Assembly (NCBI GenBank): GCA_963675435.1
Contig: OY776216.1
Coordinates: 2,046,001 to 2,110,000 of the forward strand
Reading direction: 5' to 3'
Length of the DNA: 64,000 bases
Source of the DNA: Saccharicrinis sp963675435
GTDB taxonomy: Bacteria > Bacteroidota > Bacteroidia > Bacteroidales > Marinilabiliaceae
This document shows, piece after piece, positions 16,822-26,307 of this stretch. Below the pieces are notes generated by a model, which was not told the origin of the DNA, searched no databases, and saw nothing but the letters and a program-made list of their open reading frames with translations. A program made the position numbers and the translations under genes. The number at the start of each line of letters is the position of its first letter. Positions within the stretch are counted from its first letter, which is position 1.

Positions 16822-18600
16822 TTAGTAATGAGATGAAAATCTTTTTAATTGGTTTCTATAGGCAGTAAATGCATTTGCTCTGGATATAAAACCGTGGTAT
16901 TTTCCTTTACTTATTACGGCAATGTTAAATCTACCTGATTTTCTAAATATTTCAACCAGATCTTCCATGCCATCATCAGGACTAATAAAATACTCAGGCA
17001 TGTACATGAGGTCCTTAACTTTTATTTTATCATATTTTTCAGGCTTAAATATTATTTTTCTAATGTCATCCATTTTTACCATGCCCCGAAGTATGCCTTC
17101 TTTATCTACTACCGGAAAAAGGTTTCTGTGAGCTGTAGAAATTACCTTTACAAGATCTCCAAGTGTTGCATTAGGCGATATAATAGCAAAATCAGTTTCA
17201 ATTAATTTGTTTACATCCATCATTGTCATGATGTTTTGATCTTTATCATGAGTTAATAATTCCTTACGCTGAGCTAGCTGATGAGTATAAACAGAGTGTT
17301 TTTCAAATGTTTTGGCTACAACAAAACTGATTGTTGCTGTAATCATAAGTGGTAAAAACATGGTGTAACCACCAGATAAATCTGCAATTAAAAATAATCC
17401 GGTTAAGGGTGCATGTAACACTCCTGCAATTAAACCAGCCATTCCTATTAAGGCAAAATTTTTAACCGGTAGATCTATCCATCCTAATTTATTAATTATA
17501 GTGGCAAATAAAACACCTGTATTAGCCCCCATAAAAAGGGTAGGCGCAAATATTCCACCTACACCACCACTCCCAAATGTTACAGAGGTTGCAATTACTT
17601 TTACACCAATGGTAAGCGTCATTATAATTAAGAAGTTTACAAATGATTCATTTAAATGACTGAAAATACCAACATCATGCAAATAATATAATTCACCATT
17701 TAATGCACCGTTTATTACTTCGTAACCTTCTCCGAATAAGTGTGGAAAAAATATCATTAAAATACCCAGTGTGAAAGCGCCAATGCCAAGTCTGCTCCAT
17801 CCATTATTAATCTTTTCAAATAAATGTTCTATGTATTTATATGTACGCGTAAAATATGTAGCTATTAGGCCACATGCAAAGCCTAACAATACATAAAAAG
17901 TAAGTTCTTTTAAGGTGTAAGTATGTTCTACAATAAATGGATATACAACCTCCTGACCTAAAAATAGATAAGATACAACAACGGCAGAGGCAGAAGATAG
18001 TAATAACGGAACTAGAGAAGTTAAGGTTAAATCGAGCATAATTACTTCAAGCGCAAATACAATTGCTGCAATAGGCGCTTTAAAAATGGCAGACATTGCG
18101 CCAGCGCAAGCACAACCTAATAATAATGTAATCTGTCTGTAATTTAAATGAAGTAATTTTCCGAGGTTTGCTCCAATTGCTGCACCAGTTGAAACTGTAG
18201 GGCCCTCCAGTCCAACAGAACCTCCGAAACCAACAGTAAAAGAACTTGCAATAACAGAAGAAACCATATTGTGGCGGTTCATCTTACCCTGGTTTTTTGA
18301 AATGGCATATAAAACATTAGGTATACCATGACGAACAGGTCTACGGACTATATATTTAATAAATAGTACAGTTAATAATACGCCAGCTCCTGGAGCAATA
18401 AGATAGAGCCATTCAAAACCACTTAGTGCGATAGTATCGTGAACCACATGATGTATATAACCTACTGATTTTTTTATGATAACAGCAGCTGTTCCAGCAG
18501 CTATTCCTATTATAATGCTTAGGATAATTAAGAACTGTCTGTTACTTACATGTCTTAATCTCCAAATCAATAATTTTTTTAGTAGTTTTTCTCCAGGCAT
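16822..18600 (-). CDS. ClC family chloride transporter/channel with CBS domains (paralogue)
   Basis: 592 residues with the same architecture as the gene at 10853: ClC membrane domain, then two CBS domains with recognisable repeats (DLVKVISTAHRNLFPVVD and FRKSGRFNIAVI). Seen: gating Glu in GSVGLEGPTVSTG, RHGIPNVL in place of GSGIP, FKAPIAAIVFALEV with Val at the internal proton-glutamate site, and GSGGVGGIFAPTLFMG. The match to the other copy over its full length indicates an old duplication, separated here by the helicase and HNH genes. It is followed by the unknown gene at 15749 with a 2-bp gap. The CBS pair suggests gating by an adenine nucleotide. Confidence 0.9.
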   Translation of the reverse strand: MPGEKLLKKLLIWRLRHVSNRQFLIILSIIIGIAAGTAAVIIKKSVGYIHHVVHDTIALSGFEWLYLIAPGAGVLLTVLFIKYIVRRPVRHGIPNVLYAISKNQGKMNRHNMVSSVIASSFTVGFGGSVGLEGPTVSTGAAIGANLGKLLHLNYRQITLLLGCACAGAMSAIFKAPIAAIVFALEVIMLDLTLTSLVPLLLSSASAVVVSYLFLGQEVVYPFIVEHTYTLKELTFYVLLGFACGLIATYFTRTYKYIEHLFEKINNGWSRLGIGAFTLGILMIFFPHLFGEGYEVINGALNGELYYLHDVGIFSHLNESFVNFLIIMTLTIGVKVIATSVTFGSGGVGGIFAPTLFMGANTGVLFATIINKLGWIDLPVKNFALIGMAGLIAGVLHAPLTGLFLIADLSGGYTMFLPLMITATISFVVAKTFEKHSVYTHQLAQRKELLTHDKDQNIMTMMDVNKLIETDFAIISPNATLGDLVKVISTAHRNLFPVVDKEGILRGMVKMDDIRKIIFKPEKYDKIKVKDLMYMPEYFISPDDGMEDLVEIFRKSGRFNIAVISKGKYHGFISRANAFTAYRNQLKRFSSHY

Positions 18601-18783
18601 TCTTTATCAATTCAGATTAATGATATATTCTTTTAAAGAATAATTGGCAAAGGGTTTAATCTGTATCAATTTAGGAAATATTTATTGTGATATGCAATGT
18701 AAAAAGTATTATTGTTGATTCTTTTTTATCAATATGGTTTGTTGTTTGTTTTTTGTGCCTGTAATGAGTTGTTTATGAGGTTG

Positions 18784-18818
18784 CAAAAAAATGTCCCCTT
18801 TTATAGCTAAAAGAGGAC
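18784..18818 (-). terminator. Intrinsic terminator of the two small genes
   Basis: GTCCCCTTTT (18793-18802) pairs with AAAAGAGGAC (18809-18818). On the minus strand it is followed by a run of seven T. It ends the transcript of the genes at 19507-18850. Confidence 0.7.
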
Positions 18819-18849
18819 CAGGGTTGGATGATTGAAACCGGATAATCCT

Positions 18850-19053
18850 TTATGGCATAGGAATACCTAATTCTTTTTCAATTAAGATGAATAGTTCTTT
18901 GTGAGTTTTGTTCTGAATTGTTCCCAATGCAAAATTGCGTTTCAAAAAGCGTTTCACATTTTCGTCTTTACCGTATAAATGAGCAAAGTAATTAATCTTG
19001 TGTGTTTCGTTGGATTTAAAAACCTGGTTGTCGTAAAGTTTGTTACGTGCCAT
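18850..19053 (-). CDS. Small hypothetical protein
   Basis: 67 residues, charged and basic, without membrane segment or Cys pairs. The pattern (YDNQVFKSNETHKINYFAH, then FLKRNFALGTIQNKTHKELF) looks like a folded helical protein rather than noise, and it is followed by a good terminator. No family is recognised. It lies 46 bp after another small gene on the same strand and probably shares its transcript. Confidence 0.5.
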   Translation of the reverse strand: MARNKLYDNQVFKSNETHKINYFAHLYGKDENVKRFLKRNFALGTIQNKTHKELFILIEKELGIPMP

Positions 19054-19099
19054 AAATAAAAAATTTAGGTTAATTGATTTATTAAGGGATTTATTAAAT

Positions 19100-19507
19100 T
19101 TATCCTGCGTTTATATGTGTTGAATAACTGTTGTTGTTTTGTCTTCTAACCCATCGGATCGCATCTTTTAAGCAAGCAAAATGTTCACATTGTATTTTTG
19201 AATCCGAGATGAGTTTTTTGAAAACAGAGCATAATAATGATTCTCGGTGTTTACAAACAGTTACAGCTAAATTTACTTTGTCGTAATGATCAGTTGCATT
19301 TTTAATGCCATGTAATACTCGTGTGATATTTGAATAATCTACATTTTTAATTCCATAGGGCGCAATAAATACAAGGTTCAAAATTCTAGATATTGATTTA
19401 TTGGATTTAATAAAATTGCAGAATTCATAATACTCTTCGTTGGATATTGTTTGCTCAAAATATATTTCAAATAAATTTTTTGAGCGATTTTCTTTAATAG
19501 CAATCAT
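19100..19507 (-). CDS. Hypothetical protein, STAS/SpoIIAA-like size and pattern
   Basis: 135 residues. The opening MIAIKENRSKNLFEIYFEQT and the alternating strand and helix pattern, ending in the helix LKDAIRWVRRQ, resemble small STAS/SpoIIAA-like proteins common in Bacteroidota, but no signature residue confirms this. It has no signal peptide and five Cys spread over the second half. It is upstream of the 67-residue gene and ends at the same terminator. A perfect palindrome AGTATT-gag-AATACT (19528-19542) lies 20 bp before its start and could be an operator. Confidence 0.55.
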   Translation of the reverse strand: MIAIKENRSKNLFEIYFEQTISNEEYYEFCNFIKSNKSISRILNLVFIAPYGIKNVDYSNITRVLHGIKNATDHYDKVNLAVTVCKHRESLLCSVFKKLISDSKIQCEHFACLKDAIRWVRRQNNNSYSTHINAG

Positions 19508-19527
19508 GTGTTGATAATTTAGGTTTA

Positions 19528-19542
19528 AGTATTGAGAATACT
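19528..19542. repeat. Palindrome upstream of the small gene pair
   Basis: AGTATT-GAG-AATACT is a perfect 6-bp inverted repeat about 20 bp from the minus-strand start codon at 19507. Its position suits an operator. Confidence 0.3.
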
Positions 19543-19765
19543 GAAATTAATAAAAAAATATGAGATATTTCATAAAGACATCAAATAATCATTCCTTTTA
19601 ATAAAATTGAATTGCTTGTTTGTATAGTTTATACTTTCTTTTGGGACTTGGTTTTGGTTTCTTATTTAAACAAAAGATGAGTGTAATCCTTTTGTTTTTA
19701 TTAAAAGTAAATGATTAGCTTAAATCTTATCTTATTAGCGTATTAATAAAACATTTATAATTTGA

Positions 19766-19773
19766 TATCTTTG
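19766..19773 (+). promoter_or_regulatory. -7 box of the flavoprotein/M16 gene run
   Basis: TATCTTTG matches TAnnTTTG, 24 bp before the ATG at 19798. The upstream box is weak. Confidence 0.45.
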
Positions 19774-19797
19774 CAAGCTGATTAAAATAAAAATAAC

Positions 19798-20754
19798 ATG
19801 GAAAATAAAATAACTTCTTTATTTAAAATTAAGTACCCTATAATTCAGGGAGGAATGGTTTGGTGTAGTGGATGGAAATTGGCTTCAGCAGTAAGTAATA
19901 ATGGAGGTCTTGGACTTTTAGGTGCTGGTTCAATGCATTCTGATGTTTTAAAGGAACATATCTCTAAAATGAGAGAAGCTACAGATAAACCATGGGGAGT
20001 AAATGTACCTTTGTTATATCCTAATATTGATGAACTTATTGATATTATTATTGAAGAAGGTGTAAAAATTGTATTTACAAGTGCAGGTAATCCTGCTAAG
20101 TACACAAGCAAGTTAAAAGAAAATGGAATTACTGTTGTACATGTAATAGCGAATAGTCGATTTGCAAAGAAATGTGAAGATAGTGGTGTAGATGCCATTG
20201 TTGCAGAAGGCTTTGAAGCCGGAGGACATAATAGTAGAGAGGAAACCACAACAATGGTTCTAATTCCGCAAATCAGAAAAGTAACATCATTACCAATTAT
20301 TGCAGCCGGAGGTATTGGCTCAGGTAGTGCAATGCTTGCAGCTATGGCTTTGGGGGCTGATGGAGTTCAGGTTGGATCAAGGTTTGCAGCAAGTAAAGAA
20401 TCTTCTGCACATCCGGATTTTCTTCAAAAAGTAATTGAAGCAGGAGAAGGTGGTACTACATTAACACTAAAACAATTAGGGCCTGTAAGATTGATTCATA
20501 ATAAATTCTCAGAACGCGTAGCTGAAGCTCAAAAAAGAGGAGCCTCTATTGAAGAGTTGAAAGAAATGTTAGGTAAAGGTCGTGCAAAAAAAGGAATGTT
20601 TTTGGGCGATCTTGATGAAGGAGAGTTGGAGATTGGTCAGGTTTCATCAATGATAACTGAAGTAAAAACAGTAAAAGAAATTATTGAAGAAATGATTAAG
20701 GAGTATACTAATATTAAAGAAAATATTTCAGGAAATAGCGCATATCAGTTTTAG
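19798..20754 (+). CDS. FMN-dependent nitronate monooxygenase / FabK-like enoyl-ACP reductase family protein
   Basis: 318 residues, one TIM barrel. Seen: KYPIIQGGMVWCSGWKLASAVSNNGGLG (FMN-binding start), the His-containing EGFEAGGHNSRE, IIAAGGIGSGSAML and GADGVQVGSRFAAS (phosphate-binding loops). These fit the 2-nitropropane dioxygenase/FabK superfamily. Choosing between nitronate detoxification and enoyl-ACP reduction in fatty acid synthesis is not possible from motifs alone; the length and the C-terminal extension fit FabK-like members. It is separated from the first M16 peptidase gene by only 3 bp, so the two are co-transcribed. Confidence 0.82.
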   Translation: MENKITSLFKIKYPIIQGGMVWCSGWKLASAVSNNGGLGLLGAGSMHSDVLKEHISKMREATDKPWGVNVPLLYPNIDELIDIIIEEGVKIVFTSAGNPAKYTSKLKENGITVVHVIANSRFAKKCEDSGVDAIVAEGFEAGGHNSREETTTMVLIPQIRKVTSLPIIAAGGIGSGSAMLAAMALGADGVQVGSRFAASKESSAHPDFLQKVIEAGEGGTTLTLKQLGPVRLIHNKFSERVAEAQKRGASIEELKEMLGKGRAKKGMFLGDLDEGELEIGQVSSMITEVKTVKEIIEEMIKEYTNIKENISGNSAYQF

Positions 20755-20757
20755 AGG

Positions 20758-22014
20758 ATGATAGAAATAAAAAAGTATAAGCTTGACAATGGTTTAAAGT
20801 TGATTGTACATCAGGATAAAACGACACCATTGGCAGCCATTAACGTATTGTACGACGTTGGTGCAAAAGATGAGGATGAATCAAAAACAGGATTTGCACA
20901 TTTGTTTGAACATTTAATGTTTGGAGGAAGCAAGAATATTCCATCATATGACGAGCCATTGCAAAAAGTGGGCGGTGATAATAATGCATGGACAAGCAAT
21001 GACTTGACTAATTATTATATTACATTACCTGCAGCAAACTTAGAAACCGGTTTGTGGTTGGAATCGGACAGGATGTTGGAGTTGGATTTTTCACAAGAGT
21101 CATTGGATATTCAAAAGAAAGTTGTAGTTGAAGAATATAAGCAAAGGTATTTAAATCAGCCTTATGGAGATGTTCCTCTTTTATTAAGACCATTGGCATA
21201 TAAAGTGCATCCATATAAATGGCCGACCATTGGTGCAGATATTAAGCATATTGAAGATGCAAACCTTGAGGATGTTAAAAACTTTTTTTATTCTCATTAT
21301 GCTCCAAATAATGCTATAATAAGTATTACAGGTAATGTAGATCCTGATGAGACTTTTGAATTGGTGAAAAAATGGTTTGAAGATATACCTTATCGGAATA
21401 TTACTCAAAGGCAATTACCAGAAGAGCCGGAACAAGAAAAAATGAGAGAACTAACAGTTGAAAGAGATGTTCCGTCAGATATGTTTCAAATGGTTTTTCA
21501 TATGTGCGGAAGACAAGATGATGATTATTATGCAATGGATTTATTATCAGATGTTCTTTCAAATGGATCAAGTTCTAGATTATATCAAAGGTTAGTAAAG
21601 CAGAAAAAATGTTTTACAGATATTCATGCATATATTTCAGGAGATATAGAAAACGGGTTGTTTACCTTTGCAGGTAATGTTTCTGATGATGTTTCTATTT
21701 ATGAGGCAGAAAAAGCCATCTGGCAAGAAATTAAAGAAATTAAATCAACCGTAGTGGATGACTATGAATTACAGAAAGTTAAGAATAAGGTAGAATCAAC
21801 TCTTACATTCTCTGAAATTAACTTTTTAAATAAAGCTATGAATTTAGCTCAATTTGAATTGTTAGGTGATGCCGAAGATATTAATAAGGAGGTGAACAGG
21901 TATCAAAAAGTTACCGTGCAGGAAATTAATAGGTGTGCAAATAAAATATTAGTGGAGGATAATTGTTCTAAGTTATACTATCTATCAATTAGTAAAAAGG
22001 GGAAAATATGTTAA
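20758..22014 (+). CDS. M16 family zinc metallopeptidase (active subunit type)
   Basis: 418 residues. The inverted zinc motif HxxEH is intact (His48, Glu51, His52 in FAHLFEHLMFGGS), and the distal Glu follows in VVVEEYKQRY. The rest matches the pitrilysin/mitochondrial-processing-peptidase fold, with an inactive C-terminal half (SSSRLYQRLV). No signal peptide is visible, so a cytoplasmic form is likely. The next gene, overlapping by 7 bp, encodes an M16 partner without the motif. Such pairs form heterodimers like the alpha and beta subunits of the mitochondrial enzyme. The substrate is unknown. Confidence 0.9.
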   Translation: MIEIKKYKLDNGLKLIVHQDKTTPLAAINVLYDVGAKDEDESKTGFAHLFEHLMFGGSKNIPSYDEPLQKVGGDNNAWTSNDLTNYYITLPAANLETGLWLESDRMLELDFSQESLDIQKKVVVEEYKQRYLNQPYGDVPLLLRPLAYKVHPYKWPTIGADIKHIEDANLEDVKNFFYSHYAPNNAIISITGNVDPDETFELVKKWFEDIPYRNITQRQLPEEPEQEKMRELTVERDVPSDMFQMVFHMCGRQDDDYYAMDLLSDVLSNGSSSRLYQRLVKQKKCFTDIHAYISGDIENGLFTFAGNVSDDVSIYEAEKAIWQEIKEIKSTVVDDYELQKVKNKVESTLTFSEINFLNKAMNLAQFELLGDAEDINKEVNRYQKVTVQEINRCANKILVEDNCSKLYYLSISKKGKIC

Positions 22015-23285
22015 ATAGAAATGCAGCTCCATCCTTTGTGTTACCGATGGGATTGAATATAATAGGTAGTAATAATTTTATATTAAATAATGAAATACCT
22101 GTTGATATAATCAATGGAGGAACTCAGGATGTTGTTAAAATAGATTTTATATTTCCTGCAGGATCAATACAGGCATCAAAACCTTTGGTGGCATCCTTTA
22201 CAAATTACTTGATGCAAGAGGGAACTCAAAATTATTCCTCATCTGAAATTGCGGAGAAAATTGATTATTATGGAGCTTTCCTAGGACAAGCAACTAATTA
22301 TCATCATTCACAAATTACTTTGTATGCCTTAACAAAATACCTTCCTGATTTATTTCCCGTTGTTGAGGATATTATTAAGCGTCCGACGTATAGTGAACAT
22401 GAATTTGAGGTTTATTGGTCAAAGAAAAAGCAGGACTTTATGGTAGACTCTGATAAGGTAAAGATTCTCTCATATAGAAAATCTCAGGAAGTTCTGTTTG
22501 GTGATAATCACCCTTATGGAAGAGTGGCTAAATTACATCATTATGATGAAATTTGTACTGAAGATTTAAAGGCTTTTCATAAAGCTCAATATGCATCCAA
22601 TTTATGTAAGATTATTGTTGCTGGTAAGCCAGGTCAAGATTTTATTTCTATGTTAAATAAATATTTTGGGGGCTATGATTGGACGAACAATACTGAAATT
22701 AAAGATAGTATTCCTGATTTTGAAATAGCAGTTGGAGCTGAGCATATTATAACAAAAGAGAATGCTATGCAGAGTGCAATTCGCATTGTACGAAATTCTG
22801 TTACAAAGTCACACCCTGATTATTTACCATTAATGGTTTTAAATACCTTGTTTGGTGGATATTTTGGTTCAAGATTGATGACCAATCTACGAGAAGAAAA
22901 AGGATTAACTTATGGGATTTCATCTTATATTACTTCATTTGTTAAAGCTGGAGTAATGGGTGTTGCTACTGAAGTTTTAGCGGAAAAACGAGTTCTGGCA
23001 GTAGAGGAAGTTTTTAATGAGATGCATAAACTCTGCAATGAAATGGTTCCAGAAGAAGAATTGACCAGAGTTAAGAACTTTATGTTAGGCGATTTAATGA
23101 GGAATTTAGACGGACCTTTTGCTGTTTCAGAAGCGTATAGAGGTTTGTTAGGATTTGATATGGAGATTGACTTCTTTAAACGTTTGGAAGAAACAATTGC
23201 CAATATTACACCAGAAGAAATAATGCATTTAGCAAAGAAGTATCTTGTTAAAAAGGATTTTCATGTTGTAATTGCAGGTAAATAG
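22008..23285 (+). CDS. M16 family peptidase-like protein lacking the zinc motif
   Basis: 425 residues, colinear with M16 peptidases, but where HxxEH should be it has VASFTNYLMQEGTQNYSS, so it cannot bind zinc in the usual way. The C-terminal half keeps the M16 pattern NTLFGGYFGSRLMTNLREEKGLTYGISS, whose Arg-Tyr region binds substrate in the active partner. It overlaps the previous gene by 7 bp, a sign of translational coupling, and is best read as the regulatory subunit of a heterodimer. Confidence 0.87.
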   Translation: MLNRNAAPSFVLPMGLNIIGSNNFILNNEIPVDIINGGTQDVVKIDFIFPAGSIQASKPLVASFTNYLMQEGTQNYSSSEIAEKIDYYGAFLGQATNYHHSQITLYALTKYLPDLFPVVEDIIKRPTYSEHEFEVYWSKKKQDFMVDSDKVKILSYRKSQEVLFGDNHPYGRVAKLHHYDEICTEDLKAFHKAQYASNLCKIIVAGKPGQDFISMLNKYFGGYDWTNNTEIKDSIPDFEIAVGAEHIITKENAMQSAIRIVRNSVTKSHPDYLPLMVLNTLFGGYFGSRLMTNLREEKGLTYGISSYITSFVKAGVMGVATEVLAEKRVLAVEEVFNEMHKLCNEMVPEEELTRVKNFMLGDLMRNLDGPFAVSEAYRGLLGFDMEIDFFKRLEETIANITPEEIMHLAKKYLVKKDFHVVIAGK

Positions 23286-23357
23286 CATTTTTTTAGTATA
23301 ATTGCTAGTTATAAAAATGCTTAAATTGAAAGCAATAAATTGTCTGTTTTTTAATTA

Positions 23358-25577
23358 ATGAGTGAAGTTTTGTCCGAAATACAGGAGAATGATATCATCA
23401 AAAAGGAGTATGAAGCTTTAATTAACTTAAGTCCACAGTGTCAAACTGAAAAAGGACTAAAGTTAGTTAATAAGGCTTTTGATCTAGCGCGTGAAGCCCA
23501 TAAAGGAGTTCGCCGTAAATCTGGAGAACCATATATTTTACATCCTTTAGCAGTAGCGCGAATCGTTACTGAAGAGATTGGTTTAGGTAGTACAGGAGCT
23601 GCAGCAGCCTTACTTCATGATGTAATTGAAGATACAGACTATACTTATGAAGATTTAGAAGCTATTTTTGGTACAAAGGTGGCTTCTATTGTTGATGGAC
23701 TCACAAAATTATCTGGTGTTTTTGATAAAAATCAATCTGCACAAGCCGAGAATTTTCGTAAGTTATTGCTAACAATGGTCGAAGATGTTCGGGTTATTAT
23801 TATTAAGCTTGCAGACAGGTTGCATAATATGCGTACTTTAGGTTCTATGCCTGAGCATAAACGCCTAAAAATTGCGGGAGAAACGTTGTTTATGTATGCT
23901 CCACTTGCACATCGTTTAGGTTTGTATGCTTTAAAAACCGAGCTTGAGGATTTAAGTTTAAAATATGAACATCCTAATGTTTATCAGGATATTGTAAGTC
24001 AAGTTGAGCACAAAGAGTTGAAAGATAAAGATGTGCTCAATCAATTTATAGCTCCAATCAAAGGGATTTTAGATAAGGCAGGGATTGAATATGATATCAA
24101 GTCACGACCAAAGTCAGTTTATTCTATCTGGAATAAAATGCAGAAAAAGAATATTCCAGTCGATGAGATTTATGATGTTTTAGCTATTAGAATTGTTTTT
24201 AAACAAAATACATTAACACCTGAGAAAGCTCAATGTTGGAATGTTTATTCCCTAATTACAGATATTTATAAACCGAAACCTGATCGGTTAAGAGATTGGG
24301 TTAGTACTCCTAAGGCCAATGGTTATGAGGCATTACATGCCACTGTAATGGGTCCAAATGGTAAATGGGTTGAGATTCAGATTCGAAGTGAGAGAATGGA
24401 TGAGATTGCAGAACGTGGACTTGCAGCTCATTATAAATATAAAGGAGGTCAGGAGAAAGAGTCAGAATTAGAAAATTGGTTGGGAAGAATAAAGGATATG
24501 CTTGAACATCCATCGTCAGATTCTCTTGAATTTTTAGATGACTTTAAGCTTAACCTCTTCGCTTCTGAAATAATGATTTTTACTCCAAAAGGGGAAGTGA
24601 AAATATTACCAAAGGGAGCCACAGCATTGGATTTTGCATTTGAAATTCATACTAAGCTTGGTTATAAGTGTATTGGAGCAAAAGTCAATTATAAATTAGT
24701 ACCTGTAACATATCAATTAAAGAGTGGTGATCAGGTTGAAATTTTGACTTCAGAAAAACAAACTCCAAAATATGAGTGGCTTAAAACAGTTTCTACAGCA
24801 AAAGCAAAAAAAGCACTTAAGGATGTCTTTAAAAAAGAACGAAAGGAAATTGTAGCAATTGGAGAGCGACTTGTTGAAGAAGCATTAAATAAGAAAAAGC
24901 TAACTACAAATAACAGAATTCTAAATAAACTTCTTCGATATTATAATATAGAGCGAAAAGAGGAGTTGTATCTAAAAATTGGAAGTGAAAAAATTTCCTT
25001 AGATAATCTGGATAGAATTCTAAAAGAAAAAACTTCAAATAAATTTATTAAATACTGGACATTATCATTTGGTGGAGGAAAGAAGGGAAAACAAGGTTCT
25101 CATAAGATTGATAAAAAGAAACCTTTTGTACTTTCAGATGACACCGATGCTAATAATTATATTATAGCAAGTTGTTGTAATCCTATTCCAGGAGACGATG
25201 TGGTTGGGTACGTAGATGATGATGAGAAAGTTATCTTACATAATCGAAAATGCCCGGTTGCAATCAAATTAATGTCTAGCCAGGGGAATAAAATAGTTTC
25301 TGCAGATTGGACAACCCATAAATTACTTTCTTTTTTAGCTATTATTAATCTTACAGGTATTGATCAAATTGGTATTGTTAGTAAAATAACTAAGGTGATA
25401 TCCGATGATCAGAATGTAAATATGAGGTCAATTCATGTTGAAAGTCATGATGGAATCTTTGATGGAGTGATAAATCTGTATATTCATAATGTAGAAGATT
25501 TGAATAATTTGATATATAACATAATGAAAATCAAAGGTGTTCATACTGTAACTCGTCAGGAAAGAATTCAGAAATAA
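23358..25577 (+). CDS. rsh: Bifunctional (p)ppGpp synthetase/hydrolase (RelA/SpoT homologue)
   Basis: 739 residues. Domains in order: HD hydrolase (HPLAVARIV, LLHDVIEDTDYTYE, LADRLHNMRTL), synthetase (DVLAIRIVF, TPKANGYEALHATVMGP, VEIQIRSERMDEIAERG), TGS (EIMIFTPKGEVKILPKGATAL), a zinc-finger/helical region with a Cys pair (IIASCCNPIPGDDVVGY) and a C-terminal ACT domain. Both catalytic halves look intact, so it should make and degrade (p)ppGpp in the stringent response. It lies 72 bp after the M16 pair and 87 bp before a Fur-type regulator, then purA. GTP/ATP metabolism and alarmone control are therefore neighbours. Confidence 0.95.
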   Translation: MSEVLSEIQENDIIKKEYEALINLSPQCQTEKGLKLVNKAFDLAREAHKGVRRKSGEPYILHPLAVARIVTEEIGLGSTGAAAALLHDVIEDTDYTYEDLEAIFGTKVASIVDGLTKLSGVFDKNQSAQAENFRKLLLTMVEDVRVIIIKLADRLHNMRTLGSMPEHKRLKIAGETLFMYAPLAHRLGLYALKTELEDLSLKYEHPNVYQDIVSQVEHKELKDKDVLNQFIAPIKGILDKAGIEYDIKSRPKSVYSIWNKMQKKNIPVDEIYDVLAIRIVFKQNTLTPEKAQCWNVYSLITDIYKPKPDRLRDWVSTPKANGYEALHATVMGPNGKWVEIQIRSERMDEIAERGLAAHYKYKGGQEKESELENWLGRIKDMLEHPSSDSLEFLDDFKLNLFASEIMIFTPKGEVKILPKGATALDFAFEIHTKLGYKCIGAKVNYKLVPVTYQLKSGDQVEILTSEKQTPKYEWLKTVSTAKAKKALKDVFKKERKEIVAIGERLVEEALNKKKLTTNNRILNKLLRYYNIERKEELYLKIGSEKISLDNLDRILKEKTSNKFIKYWTLSFGGGKKGKQGSHKIDKKKPFVLSDDTDANNYIIASCCNPIPGDDVVGYVDDDEKVILHNRKCPVAIKLMSSQGNKIVSADWTTHKLLSFLAIINLTGIDQIGIVSKITKVISDDQNVNMRSIHVESHDGIFDGVINLYIHNVEDLNNLIYNIMKIKGVHTVTRQERIQK

Positions 25578-25664
25578 TATCTTGTTTTAATTTAGTCTAA
25601 ACAATCGTTTCATTATTTAGGTAAAATATCTATCTTTAGCCAGCTATTTATAATTGGTTTATTT

Positions 25665-26108
25665 ATGGATAAGGTGAAAACAAAAGAGGTGGTAAAACAA
25701 ATTTTCACTGAGTTTCTGCAAAAGAATGGCCACCGGAAAACGCCTGAAAGGTTTGCAATACTAGAGGAAATTTATACCAGAGATGGTCATTTTGACATTG
25801 AGTCGCTTTATATTTTTATGAAAAATAAAAACTATAGAGTGAGCAGAGCAACATTGTATAATACAATAGATTTGCTTTTAGAATGTAAATTGGTTATAAA
25901 GCATCAGTTTGGGAAAAATATTGCTCAATTTGAAAAGTCTTTTGAATCGAAACAGCATGATCATTTAATTTGTACACATTGTGGTAGTGTGATTGAATTT
26001 TGTGACCCTGGGATTCAAACAATTTTGAATAATGCTAAAGAAACGATGGAATTTACTGTTTCACATCATTCATTGTATATATACGGAGTTTGTAAAAACT
26101 GTCAATAA
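25665..26108 (+). CDS. Fur family metal-dependent transcriptional regulator
   Basis: 147 residues. An N-terminal winged helix (HRKTPERFAILEEIY, then RVSRATLYNTIDLLLE) and a C-terminal dimer/metal domain with KQHDHLICTHCGSVIEFCD and the final CKNCQ, giving two CxxC zinc sites. The His-rich KQHDH segment belongs to the regulatory metal site. It could sense iron (Fur), peroxide (PerR) or zinc (Zur), and these cannot be told apart here. It lies downstream of rsh with an 87-bp gap containing only a weak promoter match, so partial co-transcription with rsh is possible. Confidence 0.88.
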   Translation: MDKVKTKEVVKQIFTEFLQKNGHRKTPERFAILEEIYTRDGHFDIESLYIFMKNKNYRVSRATLYNTIDLLLECKLVIKHQFGKNIAQFEKSFESKQHDHLICTHCGSVIEFCDPGIQTILNNAKETMEFTVSHHSLYIYGVCKNCQ

Positions 26109-26130
26109 CCAATAATATCCTAATAAGTTT

Positions 26131-26143
26131 CAACATTATGTTG
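26131..26143. repeat. Palindrome between the Fur-type gene and purA
   Basis: CAACAT-t-ATGTTG is a perfect inverted repeat with a 1-bp centre. It lies 22 bp past the Fur-family stop codon and 96 bp upstream of the purA -7 box. Confidence 0.25.
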
Positions 26144-26238
26144 AGTATTCTTCTCTTAAAACATAATTATTTACAGGGAATTGGATAGTTGCGTGAAAAA
26201 TATATTAAAAACCATGACATTATCCCATTTTTAATAGT

Positions 26239-26246
26239 TATTTTTG
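26239..26246 (+). promoter_or_regulatory. -7 box of purA
   Basis: TATTTTTG matches TAnnTTTG. The start near 26253 gives a leader of about 55 nt. Confidence 0.45.
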
Positions 26247-26307
26247 CTAGTCGAAAATTTAGCCGACAGTATCTTACCAGATATTAAAAAGTTTAAAACA
26301 ATATATA

